From positions 76,796,641-76,860,640 of the forward strand of contig CM055313.2 in NCBI GenBank assembly GCA_029255685.2: 64,000 bases of DNA, given 5' to 3'. Under the pieces are notes generated by a model. The model was not told where the DNA came from, made no database searches, and was given only the letters and a program-made list of their open reading frames with translations. The DNA is from Silene conica. Its lineage: Eukaryota > Streptophyta > Magnoliopsida > Caryophyllales > Caryophyllaceae. Within the stretch, counting starts at the first letter, position 1. The number at the start of each line of letters is the position of its first letter. The translations under genes were made by a program, and so were the position numbers. Below, one piece after another: positions 43,631 through 56,084 of this stretch.

Positions 43631-44170
43631 CATAAATCCGACATCAGTCACCAGTTCATTGTTATAAACGTTATAAATCACGTCATAAGAAAGAATGTGT
43701 AGGTTTTAGGTAACTAACCTTGCAAAGACTTGCAATAATTTACTATCCTAGCATTGGCCTCATTTATCATTTGGAAAGTCTAGTAATAGCATAAAATGAA
43801 CCATCATCCTAGCAATGGCATCATTAATCCCTCGATAATTTCAAATCACACCCTCTAATAGCAACATAAACTCATAAGACCAACCTCTTAACACACCAAA
43901 TTCATAAATCTGACATCACTCCGCAGTTCATTGTTACGAACTATATATCACAGCATAAAAAAAGATGAATAGGTACAGTATTAGGTAACTAACATCGCAA
44001 AGATTATACTAGCAATGACCATCAATAATTTACCATCCTAGCATTGGCATTGTTTATCATCTGGCAAGTCTAATACAAGCAATAGCATAGAACGCAAGAT
44101 AATACTAGATTACTAGCAGTCGCATCATTAATCACACAATAATTTCAAATCATAACTTCTAATACCAACA
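43631..44170. repeat. Diverged tandem duplication downstream of the lipid phosphatase gene
   Basis: Two units with an offset of 272 bp (43631-43902 and 43903-44170) share ordered blocks: CATAAATCxGACATCA, CAGTTCATTGTTA, TAGGTAACTAAC, TTTACxATCCTAGCATTGGC and AATAATTTCAAATCA. Many substitutions show that it is old. No coding function is seen. Confidence 0.65.
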
Positions 44171-44295
44171 TCTGCTCAAATTGCAATCAATGATGAAGCA
44201 TTCTGGACAGTAATACCAACAGAAATCGGAATAATGTAACAGGAACTAACCTTATAGGAGTATAAATAATGGGTAGCTAATGAAAATGAAAGAAA

Positions 44296-45146
44296 TCAGC
44301 TACTCTTATCAACAGCATTTTTGCGAGCAGCTCTTGCATTATCATACTCAAACTTCAACACATTCGGAATATGAGACGTATCCTTAATATAAAACTGCCT
44401 CCCTATATAACTATCCTCAATCAACGGGAAAAACCTAACCAACACGCGATTACCAAACCAATACCACGCGCCACCTAGCACTGTCCCTAATATAGCCCCG
44501 GCAAACACCTGTCACATTTAAACAAATTCCCATTTAGAACGGTTCGCTCTTTTATTAATGTGAAACGGATTCAACTCCTAATGAACGAGATGATTTGAAT
44601 CCGTTTCACATGCAACTCCCTCTATTCCATTTGATTCTGTATATTCGAGTTATAATCCAATTGAATCACAACAGGAACAATAAATACCTGGACAACGGAG
44701 TGATATCCGAGATAAACCCGGGAAAACATAGTAAGAAAGGCGAGGGCCCAGGTGAGGGCCTCAACAAGCCAGCTATTCTCGCGGCCACCAAAAAAGCCGG
44801 CTTTGCGATAGCTAAGGAGAGTAAAGTAGGTGGCGAAGAAGAACATGTATTGGGAATGAGACGAAGGCCAGCCATGAGAGTCGCAGGCTTCAAGAGCGGC
44901 GCAAGTGGCGGGACGGGCTTGCGAGACGGTGGTTTTGATGAATTCATTGATGAGCTGAGAGACGGCAAGACCGAGAGCGAAGCAGATTCCTTGTAATTCA
45001 CGACGGAAGAAGAAGTGTGCGAAGAAACCGCCGAAGGTGATGAAGACTGGGACTAAGGAGATCCAGGCTAGGAAATGACCGATTTGGTCACCTCTAGTGA
45101 AACGGACGTGGGTTAGGGTTACAGCTTTTAGGGGTATTGTTGTCAT
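44296..45146 (-). CDS. LPPG: Lipid phosphate phosphatase gamma / dolichyldiphosphatase-like (PAP2 family)
   Basis: Two exons on the minus strand, 45146-44688 and 44508-44296, join in phase (VVQ/VFAGAILG) with GT-AG borders to give 223 residues, the usual length for plant LPP-gamma. The three PAP2 phosphatase motifs are complete: KTTVSQARP at 71-79, PSSHS at 94-98 and SRVYLGYH at 142-149. Four hydrophobic segments predict a multi-pass membrane protein. The C-terminal tail includes DTSHIPNVLKFEYDNARAARK, characteristic of this subgroup. The family dephosphorylates phosphatidate (plastid envelope, LPP-gamma) or dolichyl diphosphate (ER); these cannot be separated by sequence reading alone. Appears intact. 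Confidence 0.9.
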
Positions 45147-45374
45147 TTTGAGGTGGGAGATGGGGTGGTGAATGGTGATTGTGAGATTTTATGGAGGAGG
45201 TGAGGAATTCAGGTGGTTGACCGCAGTGTCAACTGCACGTAATCTGTGATTTGTGATTTGTGATTTGTTGAGACGTGGCATGGGAATCTGGAGAATTCAG
45301 CTTTCCGAGTCGGAAATGGACACCCGGATGGATTTCATTTCACGATCTCATACTCCCAACTCCCAACTCCCAAT

Positions 45375-45715
45375 TAGAGTTGGACAAACATTGCGAGCTG
45401 GGGTGGCCCACACCGGCTCGGTCTGCGTCAGTGGGCAAACCCAGCCCGTTCAACCCGTTTTTAAGTCGGACCCGGACTACCTCATACATAGCCCACACGC
45501 CACACTATATAGTTCGTGCTGGCACGGTCTGTTTTTCGCCATTTTCCCAACCGGCCCTGTTCGGGGCTACCATCCTGAGTTTGGCCCGTCCAAACCCGTA
45601 CACCTTCAGCCTTGTGGGCTCGGGCTCCCTTGCCATCAGCCCGGCCAGCCTATAGCCCGGTTCTACCCACCAACTCGGCCCAATGTCCTCTACTCTCAAT
45701 TAATTGTCATCCCTA
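45375..45715. mobile_element. GC-rich hAT-like MITE upstream of the lipid phosphatase gene
   Basis: The ends TAGAGTTGGACAAACATT and (reverse complement of the right end) TAGGGATGACAATTAATT form imperfect inverted repeats of hAT type. The interior is rich in GGCCC/GGGCC and CCCGG words, like other plant MITEs of this class. The flanks (CTCCCAAT and TTTCATGT) do not match, so the target duplication is lost or the boundary is wrong. Confidence 0.5.
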
Positions 45716-45774
45716 TTTCATGTTGTAAAAAGAAATAAGAAAATGATTTTAAACCCAATAAAATATGGGCAGTG

Positions 45775-46512
45775 TTTTTTCACATACGGATTTTACTCTT
45801 TCACATACAACTTTTACAACGTTACTCTTGTCATTTTTTTCCATTCCATCCCTCCCTAAGTTAATATTTTTCCCCCTTTTCTCATCTCCCTTAACCACCA
45901 ACACACCAACACAACTTACTCCGATCAAAAAATTAAGTCAAGCAAACTAATTGTGGAATCAGTTTCTTCTGGAACATTGTGCTCCTCTACGGAACTAAGT
46001 TGGCAAATTGGGTTTTATTTTGATTTTGATTTCTTACTTTGTTGTGTGCGTCAATTTGCAATTGCTACCTTGCTTTTGAAATCAAGTTATTTATTTTTGG
46101 CATGAGTCAAGAACATTGCTATTATTTATGCCTTCCTGACTCCGGCCACCACGGTCTAGTACAGTATTGTGCCAAGTAACTACCTTCACGCACCGCCTGA
46201 CCTACAATCTCCATCCACCACGTATTCCACCGACTATAAACCTAATTGATAATAATTGACAAACAAGTTAACATAATAGTTTTATTAATTAACAAACCCT
46301 AATAATTTCAACAAAACATATTATTAGTTGACAACGAAATTAACACTAATTAAAGAATTATGATTCATTATTGAAGTTTTTTGAACATTTAAATTTAATT
46401 TTAGGGAAAAAGTTATGTAAAATTGAATTTGTTTAGATTTAGGAAAAAGGGGATAGTTTGGAAAATTAATGAAAAAGTGTATGTGAAAAATTAAAGTCCG
46501 TATGTGAAAAAG
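45775..46512. mobile_element. MITE with CTTTTTCACATACGG-type inverted ends (copy 2)
   Basis: The inverted ends TTTTTTCACATACGGATT and the reverse complement of TCCGTATGTGAAAAAG match those of 25830-26513. Interior blocks (CTTGTCATTTTTTTCC, TCTCATCTCCCTTA, ACTCCGATCA) match that element in reverse orientation. One TA flank is changed. About 740 bp, no coding capacity. Confidence 0.7.
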
Positions 46513-46902
46513 TAGTTCCGTAAAATATTCTACCAACATGTAAATGAATTTGAATCACATAAACCTCTGTAAAAAAAGAAAAGAAAGAAGAAAAACGGAT
46601 TACCGCAAAAAAGGAAAGAGGGAAGAAATGAGCAACTAAAAGCAAGCCGTCATTTTTTTTTTCAGAAAAAAAAAAGGAAGTAGTCATCTTCAAATAAATT
46701 TTAGACGCAATTTTATAATACGAAGTATTCCGTATTGTCTTGATCTCAGATTAACTTTATCGTATACATTGCGTAACTAGGGTAAGATTAATGGTCACTC
46801 ACATTAACGTATTTGCTAAATCACACACACTTTACCTCACTATTCCAATTCTACCCTTTACCTTACAAAAATTGAAAAAAGACTTCTTTTCTCTCTCAAA
46901 AC

Positions 46903-47450
46903 TAGGGATGTCATTGGGGTGGGTACAAGTGGATACCGCCCGCACCCGCCCCAGTTGGGACGGGGACGGATACGAAAATTGTATCCGCCATGGGTAGTGG
47001 GGCTTGGATGATTTTTGCGTGTTACCCACCTCATACCCGCTTACCCGCCAATTATTATAAAAATTAATACAATTATCACAATAATTTTACAAATATTATT
47101 TTGTTATAATTAAGACGTAATGTTAAAAATAACTATTTTATAAAGTATTTTACCGCTTCTTTAGTAAATAACTAAAATTATATAAACAAACTCCTGAAAT
47201 AGAAATTAATAGTGATTAAACCAACTTGTACGGAAAAAAATCGGAAAAATTTATGGTATAGCGGGTTAATGGATAAGTGGGGCGGGGATGGTTTTGGAAA
47301 CTTGTACCCGCCATGGGTGGTGGGGCGGGGATGGTTTGGAAAGTTGTACCCGTCATGGGTGGTGGGGGCGAGGATGGGTACGATGTTTTCTAGATGGGTA
47401 CAGATACGGGTAACCTATATCCAGCACCGCCCTGTCCAATGACATACCTA
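46903..47450. mobile_element. hAT-type MITE with 8-bp target duplication, upstream of IRX9
   Basis: 548 bp, ends TAGGGATGTCATTGG and CCAATGACATACCTA (inverted), flanked by the perfect 8-bp duplication CTCAAAAC (46895-46902; 47451-47458). The GC-rich ends contain ACCCGCC/GGCGGGG words, while the centre is AT-rich. It lies about 640 bp upstream of the IRX9 start codon. Confidence 0.9.
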
Positions 47451-47458
47451 CTCAAAAC

Positions 47459-48087
47459 CTAAACATGTTAATAATGCAATAATCATAGATCTTAATTTCG
47501 CACGTCACGAGTAATTTAGCCTCTAATGTAAGACGATCTCTTAAGAAATTAACTCACTAAATTTACCAATCCTTTTAATTAGCATGTAAAAATTCGGAAT
47601 TTTATTAGAATCATCTCGGAATATAATCTTCGACACCAGTGGTCAATGGCTAAATAAGTTCGAACATTAGTAGAATCATCTCGGAATATAATTCGGAATT
47701 GATTCAAACAAAATCTCGGTAGATTTGTACATTTTTCACATTCCATTTGGTAATATGGTAGCATCATCAACAAACATTTGGTGCAGGCAACAACTAGAAA
47801 GCCTCCTGTCTTGAATTCCACCAGTTCTTTCTTTTAGTTTAAGCAATGACTAGCTGAAGCAACAACACAAATTCCATGAAACACCTACACATTTACAACT
47901 TAAAAAACAAACTAGCTTAATTTAATGTAACAAGAATAGCTAACTCTTCTTTCAAGTTAGCTAGTTCCAATCATTAGCATCATTTTCTTGTGTTCTTGGA
48001 AATACTTTTCTAACATAAAACCCATTTCCTGTGCCTAGACCGCAACATAAGCTTTGAAAAACTAAACGATTATCGTTTCCGAAAGAA
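47459..48087 (+). promoter_or_regulatory. Presumed IRX9 promoter and 5' UTR
   Basis: AT-rich sequence between a MITE and the IRX9 ATG. A 22-bp phrase ending CATCTCGGAATATAAT occurs twice (about 47601 and 47668). I could not identify a convincing TATA box or a secondary-wall NAC/MYB element. The role is assigned from position only. Confidence 0.4.
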
Positions 48088-49892
48088 ATGGGATCGGTGG
48101 ATAGGTCTAAGAAGCGAGTTCAAATATGGAAGAAAGCTGCTGTTCATTTTGCATTGTGTTTTGTGATGGGTTTCTTTACAGGGTTTGCTCCTACTTCTAA
48201 GTCCTCAATTCCTGGACTGAAGTCCATAGCACGATATAATCAGTCCATCGCGCTAGCACCAAGGCCTATGGCGAGGCAACCAAGCAATAGTTATGTCAAC
48301 AGATTAGACAATTCAAATTCGTCTGAAAGTAACAGAAGTGTAAAGGAACAGGATTTGAGACCCAGGAGACAAGTGATAGTTATAACCTCTACGAACGAAA
48401 GGGATCCTCTACGAGGTGTTTTGCTAAGGAGATTGGCAAATACGTTGAAGTTGGTGGCTCCACCATTGTTATGGATTGTTGTGGAGTCCCAAAGAGAGTT
48501 TTCTGATGTATCTGATATACTTCGAGGATCAGGGGTTATGTATAGACATTTGGTTTTTAAGGAAAATTTCACTAATCCTAGAGCTGAAGTGGATCACCAG
48601 AGAAATCTCGCGCTTAAGCACATTGAACATCATCGGTTGAGTGGGATTGTTCATTTTTCTGGGCTTTCTAATGTCTATGATCTCAACTTCTTCGACGAGA
48701 TCCGAGCAATTGAGTATGAATTCTCTTTCCATTCCTTTTCAATACTTTGTACTTATCTTTAAGGTTAACAGCTAATAATGCTGTATTAAAGTGTTAAGTA
48801 AAAGGCTAACTATCAAGAATTTTAGACTATCTCATACAAAGAACTCGCGACCAACAAAACATACTTAAGGTTCATGGTGTAGGGGAGCGGGTTAGGAGGA
48901 ACCTAGCTTACTTTTGAAGCTACGGGAAAATAAAAATCAGGTTAAGATTTACCTGTTTGTGCAGGGCATTTGGAACATGGCCGCTAGCAAAACTTTCAGC
49001 ATGGAGAAAGAAGATGATAGTTGAAGGACCAGTATGTCAATCATCCCAGATTCTTGGGTGGCATGTAAAGTATCCGAATCGTGCAACAGAGGAATTTGAG
49101 CTCCATATTTCAGGTTTCGGATTCAATAGCTCAATCCTCTGGGATCCAGAGCGGTGGGGCCGTCTTCCTGCAACTGAGGGAGCAAAGCAGGTTCGTAACT
49201 CCCAACAATTTTTACCCAAAAATGTTACACCACACAAAATAATCGTAAAACGATTCACATACACTTTAATACTTCAAATAATCGTACATATTACTCTCAA
49301 ATGTACATTTAGTGTAGCTAATCTCAGAAATTATGAACAACACCATAATGCTTCAAAGACTCCTTCCAGGAAAGAGGTAAGGGGGTTGAAGATATACGTC
49401 ATTTCCCCTGCACCAAAGCACAAAGAGGCAATATCTTGAAACCATAGTAAAAACTACATCAAACGACTACGTCACAATCGAAGTACAAGTAGTTTTGCGT
49501 GTCATTTCGATTCATTTCATGACAGTCTAAACCCAATTATACGTAAATCAAAAGGGCAATTAAAAGTAGAAATGACAATATTTTTACCCATAGAACAAAC
49601 TCTGTGTTTTCTCAAATATCATCACTTGCGATTTCCAACATACTTATACAAAAGAAATCACGTGCACTTGGTATTGAGCAATAGATTAACTTACACTCAT
49701 AACTCATGGTACTTTCTGCTGCAGGATTCACTTAAGTTTGTCAAGCAAGCAGCTACAGAAGATGAAACCAAGATCAAAGGCTTACCATCAGAAGATTGCT
49801 CCAAAGTGAATCTTTGGCAGTTTCATCTGAAGTCCGAGACAGTGCAAGTTAATGAAGTTCCAGATGGTCTGATTGATGACAGGCCGATATAA
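48088..49892 (+). CDS. IRX9: IRX9-type xylan glycosyltransferase (GT43), three exons
   Basis: Exons 48088-48713, 48965-49190 and 49725-49892 join in frame through GT-AG introns to 339 residues, near the usual IRX9 length. The protein is type II: a short basic N-terminus (MGSVDRSKKRVQIWKK), one membrane anchor at about 18-35, then a variable stem and a GT43 domain (from about 95: VIVITSTNERD; LKLVAPPLLWIVVE; EVDHQRNLALKHIE; ILWDPERWGR). Where animal GT43 enzymes have an acidic DxD cluster this protein reads VHFSGLSNVYDL (188-199), as is typical of IRX9. IRX9 acts with IRX14 and IRX10 in the Golgi to extend the xylan backbone in secondary walls. The gene appears intact. Confidence 0.92.
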
Positions 49893-51814
49893 GAAGAATA
49901 CCAGTTGCGCACGATATAATTTTCGAACTTTTCCCTTGTATTTTCTTTGTGCCAAATCTTGTGTGATTAATTACTATAGTACTAGTTTAGTTTTATAGCC
50001 AGCTGTACTCAGCAAATTCTTTTGCCTCAGCAATGTATTTACACTAGAAATTTGAAAGATAAGAAAGCGCACATTTTAATCCTAGGCATGCATATTTTTA
50101 AATAACTTTTTTACCAATAGTTATGATTCTTTTTCCCTCAAATAAAAGATAACTAAAGACTCAATCTATAGTTTCAGTGATCGTTTTTGATGTTGAAACT
50201 CTGACAAAATCTCGATCAATGTTGAACTAATTTGACCGGCGAAGTCAAATGGAAACAATCGAAAATGGGAAATCTTATTCACAACACCTCTACAGAATAA
50301 CACCCCTAGCCCATGTACCATAAATAATCCAGGTAAAAGCACGACACACCCAAGAAAGAAACAACGCAAAGTCAACTGCGCGACTGCACCGACACTAATA
50401 AAATACACAACATACCAGGCGGCGTACCAGAAAATGAGTCCTCATAGTTAATAGCCAGCTCCGTCACGAACACTTCCTAACTAACCTGCATTTTCACTCG
50501 CAACCATCTGCGGGCATCTTAGAACATAAGAACACCAACCAGGACAGTAACTCAGCATTACAAACTTTACAATGAACCGAAAAATAAAAACAAACCTGCA
50601 ATAAGTAGTAATAAATGACACTTGGTGAACTGTACTAGAATGATCTTTTATTAGTATGATTTATCAGTTCATTCGGCGAAGAAATGCAAGTAGGCACAAT
50701 GACATTAGCATGCACATAACTGAAACTAAATGAAAAAAATAAAAAGTGAACTTGATAACTTCATGTTCAGGTAGAACAAGTTATATAGCACCTACACAAG
50801 CAAAAGGGGGTTTTGTAAAATGAAGGAAGTTCTTCCTTAGTTTAGTTCGCAAGCTGTAGCACCAGAATGACACAAACAAGCGTAGGTGTTTATTCTCAAG
50901 ACACTGTTTTACGCTTTTATGAGGAGTAACACATGAGCCAAGTCAACAAAAGCACATTCACAATTTCAATTTACATATGCAAAGAAAGAGTGAAACAGAG
51001 ACTTCTAGACTTATGATAACTTCGAGTTCAAAAGCACAGGTTACCTTAACGGGTGCACAAATAATCTAAAGCAACTTCTTTAGGAAACAACTCTTGATGT
51101 TTATACAAAGCAGAACTTTCCTTACAAAATATATCCAATCACCATACAAACATGACTCTTTTATGCCACCAACTTATGAAGTTCGGCAACAAAAGAATCC
51201 CTCCTAGCTCCAGACTTCGTGCACTACCATTGATGAGGGTGCAGAAAGATGAGTATAACGTAAGGAGAGCAATGAGAACTAAAACCAAAAGTCATAATAT
51301 CGACAATATTCCAAGTTTCAGGCTAAGCACAGCCAAGGAACTTACATTCCCATACACCATAAGATACATAAGGAAAGGATAGGCAGACATTAGAGATAAA
51401 GTTTCAGCAAGGTTATTACACAGTCAGCTACAAAAGATTACTTAACTAGCACAGTCCACAGACTACCTATACTGAATATCAGTAGATAAGGGAGAAAAAA
51501 AAGGATCTTCATTACTCTTAAAGATGTCAAACAGGTACAAAGCCCTCCTGGATCACACTGTTTCAACTCACCCCTCAACAACTTCTTATCATAACTTGGA
51601 TCACTGTCTAGAAGATATTCAGATAGAGAAGTTGCCTTTGCATTTACTTTCTGAGATAGGCAGAACTAACATGATTGATATGCTATCCCAACTACAACAG
51701 CCGATATCCCATCATGAAAATCATACCATATCTAGCTACAGTCGCATAGGACTTCAATCAGAACAAACTTCACATTCGATTGTGGACACTTTCTGGATGT
51801 TGTAGTGGGTGTTT
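49893..51814. other. Intergenic between IRX9 and the coiled-coil gene, no firm gene
   Basis: Contains the 3' ends of both flanking genes. A minus-strand hydrophobic ORF (50166-50408, FFLGCVVLLPGLFMVHGLGV) could be an exon, since an AG acceptor precedes it at about 50374, but I found no partner exon and do not recognise it. Short plus-strand ORFs at 51152 and 51524 have no recognisable domains. Confidence 0.45.
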
Positions 51815-53455
51815 TCAGCAGTCGCTCCCATCACTGGAACTATCATCGCTGTGCTTCTGAGTAGAACACGCGGATGAAGCTCTTGCCCTTTTAAGACCCC
51901 TAACTTGGCCCGTATTGTCGCAAGCTGCTCTATTCTCTCTCACAAGCTTTTCCTCAGAAAGAGCTGTCGCCTCAGCATTCTCATCACATTTCGTGACAGA
52001 CTTCAATGGGCATTTCACATCAAGGCTTCCAAAATCTGCATCTGAATAGGAGAGAAGGGGACAAAAAAACAGGTAAACGGGTTCATTTCTTATAACCAGG
52101 AATCCAGGATAGACAGTTTGGTCACATCTCAAACTACAGTTTATTACAACTTAACAAGCAAAGATATACCACTGTATCAACAAGTTTCCATCAATGGACA
52201 ATTATTTGAAATCAGGACAAAATATAACCCCAATTTTATCTTTCACCCCACCTTAATCCGTTTGTTTGCCCGATTTTGTCACCCCAAAGTAGTACTCTGT
52301 ATTTAATAGTCCTTTATTTTTTTAGTCCCAAATAGATATCTCCTTGTCCATCTTCCAAAAATATTTGCTAGTCTCAACATTTTTTGATAATGCTTCTCAT
52401 CATTTCGGTTTTAAGGGTATCAAAAGGGAAAAGCCTGGAAGAAAGAGCGTGACCCAGAGCAAAACCAGAATTACGACCAATAGTTCCAGCAAACATTAAT
52501 CAGTTGCGATGCATCAAAATGGTTTCACAGAGTCGCCATCATTCACCTAGGGCAACAAGTATATCTAAAACAATATCATTGCCTGTTCGCAGAAAATTCA
52601 AGGCAAGTGTTTTACTCAGGTAACCACCCCTAACCCTTCACGGAAACAAAATCCACGAAGAATAACTACTCACACAATTAGAAAAGTTCAAATCTTGTGA
52701 ACAAAACAGCAAACAATGTTCGTAATAATTCACTTAATAATCTCCATACTTCACAATATTAAGTACTCCCGCCGTCTCAGTCATCTCTTTGCTTTGATTG
52801 GCACAACTTTCGCAATGAATATAAAAGGTAAACAAATGAGACAGAAAGAGCATAACAATTAGCAAACCATAAGATTAAAAGAAAGAAGCTTCCTAAATTC
52901 CAAAATACCTGCTTTGAAATTCTCACTAATCTCAACTAATTCATTTCCCTTCGATGTACTCTCCAATTTTTCTTTCAAATTCGCCAATTCGGCATCCCTC
53001 TCCCTCAATTTTCCCAGTAATTTCAACCTCTCCTCATTAAATCCTCTCCTCAAGTCCTCCAGTTTCCCCTCAACCTCTCCATTATAATCCAAGGCCCGCT
53101 TATGCTTCTTCACTGCCCTCGCCTCAGCTTTCTTGCTATACTTCAATTCCGTAACTAAATCATCCAATTCGATAATTTTTAATTCCAGTCTATTACGCTC
53201 GGTATTCCAAGGGAAATGCTGCGCCATCGATTCCCGCAATTTTGTTTCCAGATCCTTAGTATACTCCATGGCTTTATCATACCTCTTAATTGCTTTCACT
53301 TCGGCGTCTTTGCTAAACCCCAACTTCTTAGTTAACTCTTTCAATTCGTCATTTGTGACCTCCAATTCTCTCTCCAATCGACGACGCTCGACATCCGAAG
53401 CGAGATGTTCGGCCTTCAATTTTCCCAATTCGTTGTCTAAAGATTGGGAGGTCAT
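51815..53455 (-). CDS. Coiled-coil protein with basic motif and acidic serine tail, two exons
   Basis: Exons 53455-52909 and 52041-51815 join through a GT-AG intron (NFKA/DADFGSL) to 257 residues. Residues about 5-175 are a continuous heptad coiled coil containing an internal duplication: 23-75 (ERRRLERELEV...KLRE) and 86-134 (ERNRLELKIIE...KLED) share SKxAEx(K/R)A(I/V)K(R/K)x(D/K)(K/R)A. The C-terminal exon is disordered, with a basic KRAR cluster (possible nuclear signal) and the tail SDDSSSDGSDC, a likely casein kinase 2 target. I do not recognise the family. A structural or scaffolding role, perhaps nuclear, is inference only. Confidence 0.75.
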
Positions 53456-53853
53456 TGTTCGTCGGTTAGGGTTTCCAATAATGCCGTTGTTGATGGCGGG
53501 AAGTAGTGTTTCTTTGTTGTTTGCTTCTCGTTCAAAGTGTAAGAAATGGAACCCATAATATATTTAGACATGGCAAATAGGTGACTCGAGTACAGTCAGC
53601 CTGATCAGGTTCATTTCGAGTTTGTAAAAGATCCGGTACGGTCAGATTAGGACATAATATTTCCCATATTTCAAATTCGGGTTATTTGGTAAACTTTTAT
53701 GCGAATAAAGATTTTGTGCAACACTAAACATTCAAGACAAGTTATATTTATAGACTGTCAGAATTAAGACGGACGAATATATAACCATCACTTAAAAAAA
53801 ACCCTAGTGCAAAAAAGTTCTCCCCTGGCGACGGCAAGGCGTTTTCCGACACC

Positions 53854-54490
53854 ATGGCCAAAGGTCCTTCCCCACCCAGGATTAGCTTTATCACTAGGAA
53901 AAAATTCAAAAACAATGAGCAGAAAGAACGGTCTTCCAGACAAGGACCAAATATAGATGAAGGTAATGATGGTAAAGAGAAATCCATGCAGGAAATCTTA
54001 GGAGGGGTTCACCTCTTCGAAATAGTCACAGATGATGAGGATGATAGTGATGCAGATGACAGTAATGAAAAGATTGCAAACGATGAGGCTGCATCATTGA
54101 TGGGATCTCAGAATGATGAGAAAACAGAGGAGAGGCAATGGTTCATGAAACAAGGCAAAAAGAATGTGGTAGTTGTTGATCCTGAGTCTCTGTTTCAGAT
54201 AACTGAAGACGATGTGAAAGAGGAAATAGAATACTGGAGCACTACTGTGTATGGCTTCATTGTTGGCAGGTCCTGGAAGGGTTTATTAAGAGGATATGGA
54301 AGCAACATGTTATTGATAAGATATCTTATCTTCCAAATGGTGTGTTTGTTGTCAGATTTCAATCAGAGGCAATGAAAACAACAGTGTTGAACGCAGGACA
54401 CTATCTCTTTGACAACAGACCAGTTGTGTTGAAAGCATGGCAACCAGACATCGACTTAGAAAAAGATGTCAAAGTGGTTCCAACATGGGT
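53854..54490 (+). pseudogene. LINE ORF1 (DUF4283 type), 5' part
   Basis: Starts MAKGPSPPRISFITRKKF, followed by an acidic linker and the DUF4283 nucleic-acid-binding region (VLEGFIKRIWK; GVFVVRFQSEAMK; FDNRPVVLKAWQPDI). A frameshift near 54270, after GFIVG, breaks the frame. The reading then continues to the target duplication at 54486-54490, where the gypsy element interrupts it, and resumes in frame at 63825 (VVPTW/VRIHKLP). DUF4283 proteins are the ORF1 of plant L1-type LINEs. Upstream, 53745-53853 may hold its 5' UTR. Confidence 0.8.
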
Positions 54491-55219
54491 TGTAAAACCC
54501 CTCGCGAAAGCGGAAATATAAACACATAAAAGTACTAAAAATGCAGCGGAATTAAAACTTTTTAAAGTAAACAACATGCGAGAAGTTTTAAACTGAAATG
54601 GAAACTGCAACTGAAATAAACCAAAATAGATAAGTAGCAGTTCTAAGTGCTGAAATGAAATATATACACAGCCTGGGATGGAACATCCCTACAGGCACCA
54701 AAACGTAAAGTATCAAAAGTCTAAGAGTCTAGCTAACGATAGGGTATAAGTCATATGATGAAGGATCATCACTCGCTAGCTCTCGTGTGAACCCCGCTCC
54801 AACCTGCATGTACCTACATACATGAAAACATGTACGCCACAATCAGTGGGGAGTGACTAGAGTTCTCCTAGCCATCTTTTGTGATAACACGTAACACATA
54901 AAACAATACAGAATACTCCAACATATAACCACATGTAAAGTATAAACATCTCATCAACTGTCTCAACTATCATGCGATACTATTGCATAGCTCTCAACCC
55001 AACTTCATAAACCGTTAGGAAGGAGAGCCGGTTTCCCTACTGGTTACCCAGTCGGGGGGTCTTTCAGTCCAACTATTTATGAAACCGATCGAAGAGTCAT
55101 CCAATGCCTTGGATGAACAATACTAAAGTCAAACATAAGACTCAACAACTACAACATCTTAACATCCATAAACACATCTGCCTCCGATACGATACCATCA
55201 CTAGGCAAACAGACAAATT

Positions 55220-55790
55220 CAGCAAGTATAAGGTTCAGCGGTCAACTTAAGACATAACCTACATACCAAAACATTCAGCAAGTAAGAAGGTTCAGCGGTC
55301 AACTTAAGACATAACCTAATTACCAAAACATTCAGCAAGCAAGGACTCAGAGGCCAGCTTAAGGCATGGACCTGCCAATCAGCAAGACACTAGACTCAGC
55401 GGCCAACTTAAGGCATAGACTAGCATCCAAAAGTAAAGGACTCAGAGGCCAGCTTAAGGCATGTCCCTTCACTACATCACAAGATACTAAACTCAGAGGC
55501 CAGCTTAAGGCATGTCCTAGCATCAAACGTCTGCACTCCGGGTGAGGCGTTACGACCTAAATGCCCCGTTGTGCAGCCGCTCTACTCGTCAGACTCAGAG
55601 GCCAACTTAAGGCATGTTCCGACGCGATCACTATCATACATGTCTGGGCTCAGAGGCCAGCTTAAGGCATATCCCAGACACGACAAACATACACATATAG
55701 GGCTCAGAGGCCAGCTTAAGGCATATCCCCATATATGGCAAACAACTCACTTATTAAGCTCAGAGGCCAGCTTAAGGCATACCTTAATAC
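55220..55790 (+). repeat. Array of AGAGGCCAGCTTAAGGCAT units in the LTR
   Basis: About eleven copies of a core CAG(A/C)GG(C/T)CA(A/G)CTTAAG(G/A)CAT separated by 30-60 bp of unrelated sequence, first with GCGGTCAACTTAAGACAT, later with AGAGGCCAGCTTAAGGCAT. The same array is in the other LTR at about 61607-62177. Confidence 0.9.
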
Positions 55791-56084
55791 GCATCAATAC
55801 AATTTCATCCAAGTCTATGAACTAAGCTATAGTTCTATTTTTCTTAACCTCTAATCAACACTTAATTGATCCCGGGAACTAAGTTGAGGGAGAGCCGGTC
55901 TCCCTTCCGGTTGCCCGGCCGGGGGGTCTCTATCCTCACTCCATTCCCGAACCCAATATGGTATTGCCCATCCTCCGGGGACCTCAAATACATGTCAAAG
56001 GTATACAAAACGAGTTTCAGTCAAAACCGATCAACCATTTGAAAGTTACGATTAAATTCCAAAAACTCAAAATAGCCTACAGGG

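Noticed and set aside
50166-50408. Hydrophobic 80-codon minus-strand ORF as a membrane protein gene
   Set aside because: No partner exon, no recognisable family and a start of convenience; kept only as a note in the intergenic entry.
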